NCBI GenBank assembly: GCA_016713115.1
Contig: JADJPU010000001.1
Span: 2,356,001 to 2,420,000, forward strand
Direction: 5' to 3'
Length of the DNA stretch: 64,000 nt
DNA from: Cellvibrionales bacterium
Lineage (GTDB): Bacteria > Pseudomonadota > Gammaproteobacteria > Pseudomonadales > UBA7239
Shown: piece after piece, positions 1-9,376 of the stretch
Layout: each line of letters begins with the position of its first letter
Numbering within the stretch: position 1 is the first letter of the stretch
Program-made: the position numbers and the translations under genes
The notes under the pieces: generated by a model
Told to the model about the DNA's origin: nothing
Databases searched by the model: none
The model's input: the letters and a program-made list of their open reading frames with translations, nothing else

Positions 1-180
1 CGCTTACACCCGAACAAAGAACCGCGTGAATTCACTATTGTGGCCGGTGTTGCTAACAATCCTGAGCCGCGTATCCCGACAGAAATGGCGCAACCTGATC
101 CGTCGCGCCAACAACGCAAACGCCCTGCAAATGATCCTCGCAGCAAGGCGCAAAATGTTGCTACAGAAACTGCTCAATAA
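1..180 (+). CDS. C-terminal tail of an unrecognised protein (5' end outside window)
   Basis: The first frame is open from base 1 to a TAA at 178-180 and gives 59 residues that are polar and rich in Pro, Arg and Gln towards the end. It reads like a disordered, basic C-terminal tail. No domain motif is visible, so no function is assigned. It lies 21 bases before cysI on the same strand. The real gene begins to the left of the window. Confidence 0.55.
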   Translation, partial: RLHPNKEPREFTIVAGVANNPEPRIPTEMAQPDPSRQQRKRPANDPRSKAQNVATETAQ

Positions 181-201
181 CAGCCACGGTGTGTAGAAAC
201 C

Positions 202-1857
202 ATGTACGCCTACTCAGAAATTGACCAAAAAATTCTTGGACAACGCGTTGTTCAGTTTCGCGGGCAGATGGAACGCTTTCTCAAAGGTGAATTGGCACCA
301 GCCGAATTTTTACCTTTGCGTTTACAAAATGGGCTTTACATTCAACGCCACGCACCGATGCTGCGTCTCGCTGTTCCATACGGCCTACTCTCATCAAAAC
401 AGCTGCGCATGCTTGCGCATATTGCGCGCCACTATGACAAAGGCTACGGCCATGTCACCACTCGCCAAAACATTCAATTTATGTGGCCGCGTTTGGAAGA
501 AGTGCCTAGCGCTCTGGCTGAACTTGCAACCGTTGGCATGCACGCGATACAAACCAGCGGCAACTGCATACGCAATACCACGACAGATCAGTTCGCTGGC
601 GTAGCAGTCGACGAATTAATCGACCCTCGTCCCTATTGTGAAATCATTCGCCAGTGGTCAACTTTCCACCCAGAATTCGCCTTTTTGCCACGCAAATTTA
701 AAATTGCAGTGAATGGCGCAACTGCAGATCGCGCAGCGATTCTGATCCACGATATTGCTATCGAACTCACTACCAATGCAGCGGGTGAAATGGGCTATCG
801 CGTGTTTGTCGGCGGTGGTTTAGGTCGCACACCTTGCATAGCAGCACTAATACGCGAGTTCTTACCTGAAAAGCATTTACTAACTTATTTGGAAGCCATT
901 ATCCGCACCTATAATTTGCTAGGTCGTCGCGATAACAAACACAAGGCACGCATTAAAATTTTGGTAAAAGCTTTGGGTGCAGAAGCATTTGCCGCCAAAG
1001 TAGAGCAAGAGTGGGCGCTGGTAAAAGATGGTCCTGCCACCTTAACCGAACAAGAAATCAACCGCGTTAAACAACATTTCACCGCACCAAACTACAAAAA
1101 ACTGGATGAGTCCTCTGTTAGTGAGCAATTGGCACAACAAATGGCGAATGACAAAGCCTTCGCCAACTGGATGAACCGCAATGTGGTTTTACATAAACAA
1201 GCGGGCTATCGCATTGTCACTTTGTCGCTCAAGCCAACCGGCGTTGTTCCCGGCGATGTAACCGATAAACAATTTGAAGCCATCGCCGACCTTGCTGACG
1301 AATACAGCTTTGGTGAAGCACGCACCACACACAATCAGAATATTGTGTTAGCAGATATTGAAGGTGGTCGCCTCTTTGAGTTTTGGCAAAAAATCAAACC
1401 ACTCGGTTTTGCTGCGCCAAACATTGGCACATTAAACGATATGATTTGCTGCCCAGGTGGCAGTTATTGCGCACTTGCCAATGCCAAATCCATTCCTGTC
1501 GCCGAAGCCATTCAAAGAAAGTTTGATGACTTGGATTATCTATACGATCTCGGCGACATCGAGCTCAATATTTCTGGCTGCATGAACGCCTGTGGCCATC
1601 ACCATGTAGGCAATATTGGCATTCTAGGCGTCGATAAAAAAGGCGCTGAGTTTTACCAAATATCACTTGGTGGCGATTCAGGCAAACAGGCTGCGCTGGG
1701 CGATATTCTCGGCCCTTCTTTTTCACAAGAAGATGTACCCGCAGTGATTGGAAAAATTCTAGATGTGTATGTAGAAAATCGCATCGACGGTGAAAGTTTC
1801 TTGGAAACCTATCGCCGTATCGGCATTGATTTGTTCAAGGAGCGTGCGTATGCCTGA
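202..1857 (+). CDS. cysI: CysI-type nitrite/sulfite reductase hemoprotein
   Basis: This 551-residue protein is a siroheme/[4Fe-4S] reductase that carries out the six-electron reduction of sulfite to sulfide in assimilatory sulfur metabolism. It has the duplicated ferredoxin-like half-domains and siroheme half-domains of the family. The cluster ligands are visible as Cys417 and Cys423 in CCPGGSYC, and Cys460 and Cys464 in SGCMNACG. The first half carries the usual TSGNCIRN segment (about residues 116-123). The length fits the CysI form found in pseudomonads. The last 8 bases overlap a DUF934 gene, its usual partner. The same family includes nitrite reductases, so the substrate is inferred from the partner gene and from sat elsewhere in the window. 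Confidence 0.9.
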   Translation: MYAYSEIDQKILGQRVVQFRGQMERFLKGELAPAEFLPLRLQNGLYIQRHAPMLRLAVPYGLLSSKQLRMLAHIARHYDKGYGHVTTRQNIQFMWPRLEEVPSALAELATVGMHAIQTSGNCIRNTTTDQFAGVAVDELIDPRPYCEIIRQWSTFHPEFAFLPRKFKIAVNGATADRAAILIHDIAIELTTNAAGEMGYRVFVGGGLGRTPCIAALIREFLPEKHLLTYLEAIIRTYNLLGRRDNKHKARIKILVKALGAEAFAAKVEQEWALVKDGPATLTEQEINRVKQHFTAPNYKKLDESSVSEQLAQQMANDKAFANWMNRNVVLHKQAGYRIVTLSLKPTGVVPGDVTDKQFEAIADLADEYSFGEARTTHNQNIVLADIEGGRLFEFWQKIKPLGFAAPNIGTLNDMICCPGGSYCALANAKSIPVAEAIQRKFDDLDYLYDLGDIELNISGCMNACGHHHVGNIGILGVDKKGAEFYQISLGGDSGKQAALGDILGPSFSQEDVPAVIGKILDVYVENRIDGESFLETYRRIGIDLFKERAYA

Positions 1858-2344
1858 ACAGCGCATCATTAAAGACGGACAAGTTGTTGCTAACAAATGG
1901 CAACTCATCAGCAAAGAAACGACTGAGTTACCCGCTGGTGACAATCTGATTCTGCCATTAACTTTATGGCTGACACTGGAATCCACATTAACTGCACGCA
2001 AAGATATTGCCGTATGGTTCGACAGTGATGAATTTCCAGATACAGCGTGGACTGACAAGTTAAAACAGTTACCGCTGATTGCAATTCATTTCCCGATTTT
2101 TACTGATGGTCGCGGCTTTACTACTGCGCGCTTATTGCGTCAGCGTTTTGATTATCACGGAGAAATTCGCGCCTTTGGTCATGTGTTGCGCGAACAGATG
2201 TGCTACATGAAGCGCTGTGGGTTCAGCAGCTTTGTGCTAGCTGAACACATCAATTTGGAGGAAGCTGTTGAATCTTTGAATGATTTCACAGAGTTTTACC
2301 AATGCTCAGTGGATCAACCAGAACCACTCTTTCGCAGAATGTAA
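1850..2344 (+). CDS. DUF934 protein, partner of sulfite reductase
   Basis: This 164-residue protein belongs to the DUF934 family, which commonly follows cysI in Pseudomonas-like bacteria. I chose the ATG at 1850 because AAGGAG lies at 1838-1843 and the gene then overlaps the end of cysI by 8 bases, which suggests translational coupling. The conserved block FTDGRGFTTARLLRQR and the later RCGF segment are the recognisable family features. Its biochemical role is not established. It is thought to act with the reductase as an accessory or electron-transfer partner. A hairpin follows directly after the stop. Confidence 0.8.
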   Translation: MPEQRIIKDGQVVANKWQLISKETTELPAGDNLILPLTLWLTLESTLTARKDIAVWFDSDEFPDTAWTDKLKQLPLIAIHFPIFTDGRGFTTARLLRQRFDYHGEIRAFGHVLREQMCYMKRCGFSSFVLAEHINLEEAVESLNDFTEFYQCSVDQPEPLFRRM

Positions 2345-2377
2345 AACCGCCGCGTCAGATAGTTCGACGCGGCTTTC
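2344..2377. terminator. Bidirectional hairpin between DUF934 gene and rluB
   Basis: GCCGCGTC at 2349-2356 pairs perfectly with GACGCGGC at 2366-2373 around a 9-base loop. AAAA lies to the left and CTTTC to the right. The two flanking genes converge here, and the rluB stop codon is inside the stem. The T-tract is short on both strands, so termination may be incomplete. Confidence 0.5.
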
Positions 2378-3320
2378 TGCCTCTATTCTTTTCTGCCTCA
2401 ACGCGAGATTTCATTGGCTTACGCTGCTCTCGCTTCATTACTTCTTTATCTGCCGGTGTCAGCGCAGAAATAGGCGGCACAGGCAACCCGGCTTCTTGAT
2501 ACAGAATTGCCACCTCGCCAGGTTTTAATTCCTGCCAGCGACCTTCCGGCAATTTATTCGCCAGAGAAACCGGCCCAAAGCGTACGCGCTTCAAACGCGA
2601 CACACTCAAACCTTGTGATTCCCACAAGCGGCGCACCTCACGATTGCGGCCTTCCATCAAAGTACAACAGTACCAACGATTGATGCTTTCGCTTTCTTCT
2701 TTATGCAGCAAGCACACATCGGTGAAACGCGCCATGCCGTCGTCTAGCTCCACGCCTTCACGCAAACGCTGCAGCATATCGGCATCAACAACCCCCATCA
2801 CTCGCACGAGATATTCGCGATCAATCTGCGCACTGGGATGCATTAAACGGTTTGCTAGCTCGCCATCTGAAGTCAGAATCAACAAGCCACTGGTGTTGAT
2901 GTCTAAACGCCCTACTGCGATCCAGCGCCCTTTTTCCAGCGTTGGCAGATGTTCAAAAATAGTGGGACGACCTTCAGGATCTGAGCGCGTACAAATCTCA
3001 CCGATGGGCTTGTTGTAAAGCAACACACGCACACGCGGGCCAGCCAAACGCGCCGCAGAAATATTTTTACCATCGACACAAATTTTGTCGGTCAGTGCAG
3101 CTCTGTCTCCCAAAGTTGCCAATTTACCGTTGACGGTAATTCGCCCTTCAGCAATCCATGTCTCCAATTCTCGACGCGAGCCAAAACCAGCGCGCGCCAA
3201 CAGCTTTTGTAATTTTTCTGTACTCGGCTCAACAGTTTCTTTTTTAACTTTTGCTTTATTGCTCGCGCGAGGTGGCGCAGCTTTTTTTGTATCAGGAGGG
3301 TATTTCTTCGAGACAGACAT
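2355..3320 (-). CDS. rluB: 23S rRNA pseudouridine(2605) synthase RluB
   Basis: This protein isomerises a uridine in domain V of 23S rRNA. An S4 RNA-binding domain (about residues 37-85, KLQKLLARAGFGSRRE) is followed by an RsuA-type catalytic domain with the active-site Asp in GRLDINTSGLLI. The family's REVRRLWE segment is also present. The first 35 residues and the last 30 are Lys/Arg-rich tails typical of RluB. The length of 321 residues is normal. The ATG shares one base with the scpB stop (TGATG), so the two are probably translationally coupled. The order scpA-scpB-rluB is widely conserved, which separates it from RluE and RluF. Confidence 0.9.
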   Translation of the reverse strand: MSVSKKYPPDTKKAAPPRASNKAKVKKETVEPSTEKLQKLLARAGFGSRRELETWIAEGRITVNGKLATLGDRAALTDKICVDGKNISAARLAGPRVRVLLYNKPIGEICTRSDPEGRPTIFEHLPTLEKGRWIAVGRLDINTSGLLILTSDGELANRLMHPSAQIDREYLVRVMGVVDADMLQRLREGVELDDGMARFTDVCLLHKEESESINRWYCCTLMEGRNREVRRLWESQGLSVSRLKRVRFGPVSLANKLPEGRWQELKPGEVAILYQEAGLPVPPISALTPADKEVMKREQRKPMKSRVEAEKNRGRKPRRTI

Positions 3321-4042
3321 CAGTGTAGCACCTGAGAATCGGACACATCGTCCACAGAAGGATCAACACCAGGTAGATCTACACCGTCATCTTCAACTAT
3401 TTCACCGCCAGCTTGCTCAGCCAAGCGCGGCGCCAGCGCTTCAATTACCTGTTGCTCCTGACCAAAATCCAATTCCGCGTTAATTTTGTCGAGATCGCGA
3501 ATTTCACTCAGAGACGGTAACTCATCCAAACTTTTCAAATTGAAATAATCTAAAAACTGACGAGTGGTGGCGTACAAGGCTGGACGGCCTGGCACATCAC
3601 GATGCCCAACGATGCGCACCCATTGCCGCTCCATCAGGGTTTTGATAATCGCCGTACTCACCGCAACACCGCGTATCTCTTCAATATCGCCACGCGTAAT
3701 GGGTTGGCGATAGGCAATCAGCGCCAAGGTTTCCAAAATAGCGCGCGAATAGCGCACAGGTTTTTCTTCCCACAATCTGCCAACCCACAGTGCCAACTCT
3801 TGTCGAACTTGGTAGCGCCAGCCACTAGCCAACTCTTTCAGTTCAAAACCATGATCACGACAATCCGCGGCAATTTCTTCAATCGCCGCCTGTATCTCTT
3901 CTGCATCTGGCTTTTCAGCATCGCCAAATACTTCTTGATCAGCGAAGACTTCGGCAATGCGCTTCACAGACAAAGGTTCGTTACTCGCAAGCAGCAAACC
4001 CTCTACAATTTTCTTGAGCAATGTTTTATCAAACTGACTCAT
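3320..4042 (-). CDS. scpB: Segregation and condensation protein B
   Basis: ScpB is the kite-type winged-helix subunit that binds ScpA in the SMC-ScpAB condensin complex, which acts on the nucleoid in chromosome segregation. The protein starts with the family pattern LLKKIVEGLLLASNEPLSV, and the second winged helix carries ALIAYRQPITRGDIEEIRGV. An acidic C-terminal tail (about residues 195-240) is present, as in other gammaproteobacterial ScpB proteins. It lies 29 bases after scpA and overlaps rluB by one base. No smc gene is in this window. Confidence 0.9.
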   Translation of the reverse strand: MSQFDKTLLKKIVEGLLLASNEPLSVKRIAEVFADQEVFGDAEKPDAEEIQAAIEEIAADCRDHGFELKELASGWRYQVRQELALWVGRLWEEKPVRYSRAILETLALIAYRQPITRGDIEEIRGVAVSTAIIKTLMERQWVRIVGHRDVPGRPALYATTRQFLDYFNLKSLDELPSLSEIRDLDKINAELDFGQEQQVIEALAPRLAEQAGGEIVEDDGVDLPGVDPSVDDVSDSQVLH

Positions 4043-4071
4043 ATACTTTCATCACTTTTCGTTAATTTTTA

Positions 4072-4929
4072 TCAATTCGTTCTTGCTTTGACATGAATAG
4101 GACCGTAAGTCTCTGTCTGCAACAGCTCAATCAACGACTCTTTCACCAATTCCATCACGGCAAGAAAAGTCACCACAACACCCAACTTACCTTCTTGCAC
4201 AGTAAACAGCGTAACAAACGGCATAAACTGGCCGCCTTTTAATTTTTCCAACACCTGTGACATGCGCTCACGCGTAGATAAACGCTCGCGCTCCACCTGG
4301 TGACTTTCAAACATATCTGCACGGCGCAGCACTTCACCCAACACCAACAGCAACTCTTTCATATCGACTGGAGGATCGGCGCGGCGACTCTCACGCTCCG
4401 GCGGCTCGGCACCACCAGGGAACACCTCGCGCCCTTCGCGCGGCAAGGCATCTAAATCTTCTGCCGCTTGCTTGAAACGCTCGTATTCTTGCAAACGACG
4501 AATTAATTGCGCGCGCGGATCTTCTTCATCTTCTTCTGCTTCCGATGAACGCGGCAGTAATACGCGAGACTTAATTTCTGCCAACATAGCGGCCATCAAC
4601 AGATACTCGGCAGCCAATTCAAACTGCATAGCATCCATAAGCTCGATGTACTGCATATATTGGCGCGTAATTTCAGCAACATTGATATCTAAAATATCGA
4701 GATTCTGGCGACGGATCAGGTACAGCAACAAATCAAGCGGCCCCTCAAACGCCTCCAAAATAACCTCTAAGGCATCCGGTGGAATATAAAGATCTTTCGG
4801 CAGCTCGGTAATGCTTTTGCCGTGCACAATAGCAAACGGCATTTCCGTCTGCTCCGGCAAAGCCTTTACAGCATTCACATCCTGCACAGAGGACATTGGC
4901 TCATTTGTTTCTATAGACTCGGTTGTCAT
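4072..4929 (-). CDS. scpA: Segregation and condensation protein A
   Basis: ScpA is the kleisin of the bacterial SMC complex. The family signature FEGPLDLLLYLIRRQ lies near residue 65, and the C-terminal winged helix ends the protein. About 50 residues precede the conserved domain, so the true start could be Met12 or Met30. I kept the first ATG because a purine-rich GAAGAAAG stretch lies upstream of it. The gene follows pyk by 20 bases and precedes scpB by 29, so pyk-scpA-scpB-rluB is probably one transcript. Confidence 0.88.
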   Translation of the reverse strand: MTTESIETNEPMSSVQDVNAVKALPEQTEMPFAIVHGKSITELPKDLYIPPDALEVILEAFEGPLDLLLYLIRRQNLDILDINVAEITRQYMQYIELMDAMQFELAAEYLLMAAMLAEIKSRVLLPRSSEAEEDEEDPRAQLIRRLQEYERFKQAAEDLDALPREGREVFPGGAEPPERESRRADPPVDMKELLLVLGEVLRRADMFESHQVERERLSTRERMSQVLEKLKGGQFMPFVTLFTVQEGKLGVVVTFLAVMELVKESLIELLQTETYGPIHVKARTN

Positions 4930-4949
4930 AGCAATTATTCTTTCTTCAA

Positions 4950-6347
4950 TCAGGGAACGCTGCGAATCTGGATGGCATCAACACCCAAACCAGAAATCAC
5001 ATCAGAAATAACAACTACTTTATCTCCTGATTGAAAACCATCGTCACGCTTCAAAATTTCAAACGCAGAAGCCAATGTTTTCTCCGGATCACTGGAGAAA
5101 GCCAAGCGATGAGCAACCACGGCACGATTCAAATTCATTTGTCTGCGTGTGCGACCATCATTGGTAAATGCAAAAATGGTGGTTTTTGTTGGACGGCAAT
5201 TCGTTACCAAATTTGCCATCACACCACGGCGTGTAATGACAACAATACCGCGCGCTTCCATAGCTTCCGCCAAATGCACGGCAGAGTGCGCCAAATGTTG
5301 TTTATCGCTATCTTTGATCAAGCTGTCACAGAAGCGCAAACCAGGTAGTTTTTCTGTAGCGCGAGCAATTCGATCCATGTATTCCACACAGCGAATGGGA
5401 TATTTACCTACCGTGGTTTCACCTGACAACATGATGCAATCAACTTCTTCCTCAATCGCATTAGCAACATCCGTTACCTCTGCGCGTGTTGGAATAGGAT
5501 TTTCAATCATCGACTCCAGCAAGTGTGTAGCCACAATTACGCGTTTTCCCTGCTCGTTGCACAAACGAACAATCGTACGCTGCACATTAGGCAAATCTTC
5601 AATATTGATCTCAACACCCAAATCACCGCGCGCCACCATTACGCCATCTGCGGCTGCAACAATTTCTTCGATATTCTTCACGCCCTCTTGATCTTCAATC
5701 TTGGCGATGATTTTAATTTTGTCAGCTTTGCTGCCCAACAATTTACGCAGCTCACGAATGTCATTGGCTTCGCGCACAAAAGACAGTGCAATAAAATCCA
5801 CCTCTTGCTTCATGCCAAATAAAATATCATCACGATCTTTAGTCGTGATCGCAGGCAAATTGACACGAATACCAGGAAGGTTTACATGGCGACGGCTTTT
5901 TAAACGACCACCATCCAACACTTTACAGCGCATCACACGCCCTTGGATTTCCAGCACTTCGAGGTTGATGATGCCGTTATCAACAGTGATCTTGTCGCCG
6001 ATTTTTACATCATTGATCAAATCGTGATAGTTGATATTCAGCGAAGTGGATTCCACATCATCTGCCCGTGCAGACACGGAAATAATATCACCGCGCTTTA
6101 ATTCCAAATCATTCTTCAAAGTGCCGGTTCTAATTTCCGGCCCTTGCGTATCCAAGAGTAAAGGAATGGGATGCTGTAATTCTTTGTTGAGTGTTTTGAT
6201 TGCTTTGATGACTTTGGCGTGCGAGGCGTGGTCGCCGTGCGACATATTGAGTCTCACCACATTCATCCCTGCCTGTGCCATTTTTTTCAGCATGTCATAA
6301 GACTCGGTTGCAGGACCGATGGTGCAAATAATTTTAGTCTTTCTCAC
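4950..6347 (-). CDS. pyk: Pyruvate kinase
   Basis: Pyruvate kinase transfers phosphate from phosphoenolpyruvate to ADP at the end of glycolysis. The N-terminal TKIICTIGPATES, the barrel strand LLLDTQGPEIRTG, the active-site Lys strand IIAKIEDQEG, the Mg/substrate loop VARGDLGVEI and LSGETTVGKYP are all in order. The 465-residue length is that of short bacterial enzymes. The usual ATQMLESM appears here as ATHLLESM, a Gln-to-His change. It lies downstream of the hybrid kinase gene, with 36 bases between them. An imperfect inverted repeat (CGGCTG...CAGCCG) sits in that gap but lacks a T-tract. Confidence 0.94.
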   Translation of the reverse strand: MRKTKIICTIGPATESYDMLKKMAQAGMNVVRLNMSHGDHASHAKVIKAIKTLNKELQHPIPLLLDTQGPEIRTGTLKNDLELKRGDIISVSARADDVESTSLNINYHDLINDVKIGDKITVDNGIINLEVLEIQGRVMRCKVLDGGRLKSRRHVNLPGIRVNLPAITTKDRDDILFGMKQEVDFIALSFVREANDIRELRKLLGSKADKIKIIAKIEDQEGVKNIEEIVAAADGVMVARGDLGVEINIEDLPNVQRTIVRLCNEQGKRVIVATHLLESMIENPIPTRAEVTDVANAIEEEVDCIMLSGETTVGKYPIRCVEYMDRIARATEKLPGLRFCDSLIKDSDKQHLAHSAVHLAEAMEARGIVVITRRGVMANLVTNCRPTKTTIFAFTNDGRTRRQMNLNRAVVAHRLAFSSDPEKTLASAFEILKRDDGFQSGDKVVVISDVISGLGVDAIQIRSVP

Positions 6348-6383
6348 AGCGCTACTCCGGCTGAACTTCCACAGCCGAGCATT

Positions 6384-9251
6384 TTAGCCTTTCAACTGCA
6401 GCTGTTGGGTAATTCTTTCCAGAATGCGGCTAATCTGGCGCACACAAGACATCAGGGACAAAGATGAAACCTGCTGCTGGTTACCAGGCCTAATGATGTA
6501 ATTACAAGCCGTGGAAAAGCTACCTAGGCCGATACGGTGCGCTGATTGCTGAAGCACTTCAACCAGCGCGCACGCCCCCTCAAAATCCTGCATTTCAATG
6601 GCACGGCGCAGCTTGCCTACCTCGCCCCATGAATGGCGAATAAACCTCCCCACCTCATTAATGGCTTCGGAGGCATTGTTATCGAACGCGTCCATTAGCA
6701 GCACGATATCTACAGGATTCACACGATTGCAGGTAGACCACGCCGCGACCGTTTGTATCATCAACTCGGGTTGTACAGGCTTGGCAAGAAAATCATTCAC
6801 GCCAGCGATAAAACAGCGCTCCATACCGTCGCCCCAAATATTCGCCGTCATCGCGATGATTAGGCTGTCGCGCAATTCTTCATCTGCACGAATCAAGCGC
6901 GTGGCCTCCAAGCCATCCATCACTGGCATCTGCAAATCCATCAAAATACAATCAAATTTGCGATTACTTAAACACTGCAGCGCTTCTTGGCCATTGCCTG
7001 CTACCGTGACTTCGGCACCTGATATCTCCAGTAATTCCTGTACCACCTGTTGGTTAAAGTGATCATCCTCCACCAACAACACACTGACACCTTGCAGGCG
7101 CTGCTCGACCATCGGTCTACGCGCTGTTTCGGGTTGCTCTTCCTGCACTTCGTGGGTGTCAGCTCGTGCCAACTTTGCAGTAAACCAAAAAGTACTGCCT
7201 TTGCCACTTTGGCTCTCAAAACCAACCTCGCCGCCCATCATTGCTGATAAACGCCGATTGATTGCCAAACCAAGCCCTGATCCACCAAATTTACGCCGCA
7301 GCGACATATCAGCCTGCTGAAATGCCGCAAACAATTTCTTCTGTAAGCTGGGTGCAATGCCAACACCTTCATCGCGCACCTCAAAACGCACGAGCACATC
7401 AGCCGCACCACCTGCTACTACAAAAACCCTGATTGTGATATTCCCTTTCTCAGAAAACTTTACTGCGTTACTCACATAATTACACAACATCTGTTTCAAA
7501 CGCATGCCATCACCTATAAGTGATAATTCCATACGCTGATCTATATCCACATTAAGCTTTAAGTTTTTTGCACTGACTTTATCGGCATACAAACTCACCA
7601 CAGAGTCAATCATATTCACAACATCAATAGGCGCACTATCAAGGTGAAGCTTACCCGTCTCTAAATGCGAGTAATCGAGAACATCATCCACCAATTCCAG
7701 CAACATACGCCCAGATACTTGGATTTTTTCCAAGTAATCTCGCTGGCGGCTATTTAATTCCGTATCCAGCACCATTTTTGACATATTGATCACATTGCTG
7801 ATCGGCGTGCGAATTTCATGGCTCATATTGGAGAGAAAGTCTGTTTTAACTTGCACCGCCGCCTCAGCTTCATGCTTGGCATTTTCCAACTCATTGGTTC
7901 TCTCAGCAACCCTCTGCTCCAGCAGTGAATTTGCTTCCAGTAATCTCACTTCAGCTAACTTTCTGTCGCCGATATCGCTATGCGTACCCACCATTCGCAG
8001 CGGCTTTCCCTTCGCGCTGTAGCGCACAATCATGCCGCGATCCAATACCCATTTGTATGTGCCATCCTTACAGCGTACGCGATGTTCATTTTCATAAAAT
8101 GGCGTCCTACCTGCGATGTGCTCATCAAAATCAAACAACACTTGCGCCATATCATCGGGGTGCACTAACTCAGACCAAGCTGCTGGCGTCGCTTCTACAC
8201 TATCTCCGTAATAGTCATACATGCGGATAAAATATGCAGATAGATGCACTCTATCTGTTTCCATATTCCAATCCCACACGCCGTTGCCAGAACCTTCTAA
8301 GGCAAAATTCCAACGCTCCTCGCTTTCATGCAATTCTCGCTCACTGCTACGATTTCTATACATAACCAACGACAAGCACATACCCACCATGGTGACAACT
8401 ACCATGTAGAGCCAATAGTTAAGGAGAGAATGTCCATTTTCGTCGCCAGAAAACACAACATTATGATTGATGATACTGGCTATGCTCTGCAAATCGATCA
8501 TAGCAATTACCAATAAAGCTCCATGACGACCAAGACGAACCGCCGCCCACATCACAAAAATAAACATCCAAAAAGGTTTGGCAAAACTGGAAAATATCGA
8601 TTCAAACCAATTGAGGAAAATGATCTGCCCACACAAAAAGGCCAAGGACAGACACAAAACGCCTCGAATGATTGTGCTGACATTCAATTCAATTTCTGGC
8701 TTTTCCTTCCACACCAACACCATGGGTGTAAATAAAATTACACCCAGTACATTGCCTTGCCACCATGAAAACCAAGAGGAGAAAAACAGCTGGTAATCAC
8801 TAATGTGTCCGGCCAACCACAAACCACCCATACCAAAGGTGGCGCTTACGATAGCTGCCGCCGCACCGGCAATGACCAAGCAGTAGTAATCGCGTGTATC
8901 TACTAACGATGTGTTGATACAAAAAACACGCGCCAATAACCACCATGCCAGCAGATATTCCAAGGTATTACCCACTGCAAAAGCGACCGCCACCGGCAAA
9001 TCGACGGCGCCTTGCAAATACACGGCCGCCAATACACCAATAAATAATCCCAACCAATAGCGCGCGCCGCCAATCAGCAACACCGCAACAGCCAAGCCAC
9101 TCAAAGGCCACACAAGAGAAACAATATTATCGGGTGCAAAAATACTCAGCACCGTGCGCGCAATGACCACATAAGCAACGGCCACCAGCACAACGCGCAG
9201 GGCGTAACTTAACCAATCTTGCAGATCGCTCTTATTAAACTTCCCGTTCAT
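6384..9251 (-). CDS. MASE1 hybrid sensor histidine kinase (PAS, HisKA, HATPase, REC, HPt)
   Basis: This is a membrane-bound hybrid kinase. From the chosen start, residues 1-300 form a MASE1-like multi-pass sensor. A PAS domain follows (about 315-430), then a coiled linker, a HisKA domain with phospho-acceptor His in MSHEIRTP, and an HATPase domain (NYVSNAVKFS, DEGVGIA, GGSGLGLAI). A receiver domain has its Asp in ILMDLQMPVMDG. A C-terminal HPt-like helix carries SAHRIGLGSF, which keeps the His but not the usual LKG. I preferred the ATG at 9251 because GGGGAAG lies before it and the membrane domain starts there. An in-frame start at 9329 would add 26 residues. No separate response regulator is adjacent. 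The signal is unknown. Confidence 0.88.
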   Translation of the reverse strand: MNGKFNKSDLQDWLSYALRVVLVAVAYVVIARTVLSIFAPDNIVSLVWPLSGLAVAVLLIGGARYWLGLFIGVLAAVYLQGAVDLPVAVAFAVGNTLEYLLAWWLLARVFCINTSLVDTRDYYCLVIAGAAAAIVSATFGMGGLWLAGHISDYQLFFSSWFSWWQGNVLGVILFTPMVLVWKEKPEIELNVSTIIRGVLCLSLAFLCGQIIFLNWFESIFSSFAKPFWMFIFVMWAAVRLGRHGALLVIAMIDLQSIASIINHNVVFSGDENGHSLLNYWLYMVVVTMVGMCLSLVMYRNRSSERELHESEERWNFALEGSGNGVWDWNMETDRVHLSAYFIRMYDYYGDSVEATPAAWSELVHPDDMAQVLFDFDEHIAGRTPFYENEHRVRCKDGTYKWVLDRGMIVRYSAKGKPLRMVGTHSDIGDRKLAEVRLLEANSLLEQRVAERTNELENAKHEAEAAVQVKTDFLSNMSHEIRTPISNVINMSKMVLDTELNSRQRDYLEKIQVSGRMLLELVDDVLDYSHLETGKLHLDSAPIDVVNMIDSVVSLYADKVSAKNLKLNVDIDQRMELSLIGDGMRLKQMLCNYVSNAVKFSEKGNITIRVFVVAGGAADVLVRFEVRDEGVGIAPSLQKKLFAAFQQADMSLRRKFGGSGLGLAINRRLSAMMGGEVGFESQSGKGSTFWFTAKLARADTHEVQEEQPETARRPMVEQRLQGVSVLLVEDDHFNQQVVQELLEISGAEVTVAGNGQEALQCLSNRKFDCILMDLQMPVMDGLEATRLIRADEELRDSLIIAMTANIWGDGMERCFIAGVNDFLAKPVQPELMIQTVAAWSTCNRVNPVDIVLLMDAFDNNASEAINEVGRFIRHSWGEVGKLRRAIEMQDFEGACALVEVLQQSAHRIGLGSFSTACNYIIRPGNQQQVSSLSLMSCVRQISRILERITQQLQLKG

Positions 9252-9311
9252 GCGCTTCCCCAACCCTGTGCTGCAAATCCCTGATTTTTCCTGTGCTTGA
9301 GACAGTAGCAC

Positions 9312-9317
9312 TATAAT
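9312..9317 (+). promoter_or_regulatory. Possible -10 element upstream of the crotonase gene
   Basis: A perfect TATAAT lies 60 bases before the crotonase start, in the gap between divergent genes. No good -35 hexamer is seen at the right distance, so this is only a candidate promoter. It could drive the crotonase gene and the ccm genes behind it. Confidence 0.35.
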
Positions 9318-9376
9318 GCGCCCATTCAAACCCCTAAGCGTCTGCTCTGACTTTTACTGCTATTTTTGGAGATTGT

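Noticed and set aside
3602..4096. Open frame of 164 codons opposite scpB
   Set aside because: Shadow of scpB on the other strand with no recognisable protein features.
5149..5691. Open frame of 180 codons opposite pyk
   Set aside because: Antisense shadow of a highly conserved gene; the composition is that of reverse-complemented coding DNA.
6357..6376. Terminator between the hybrid kinase gene and pyk
   Set aside because: The CGGCTG...CAGCCG inverted repeat has only six pairs and no T-tract.
9291..9305. LexA-like site CTGT...ACAG before the crotonase gene
   Set aside because: The spacing is 7, not 8, bases and the centre is not AT-rich.
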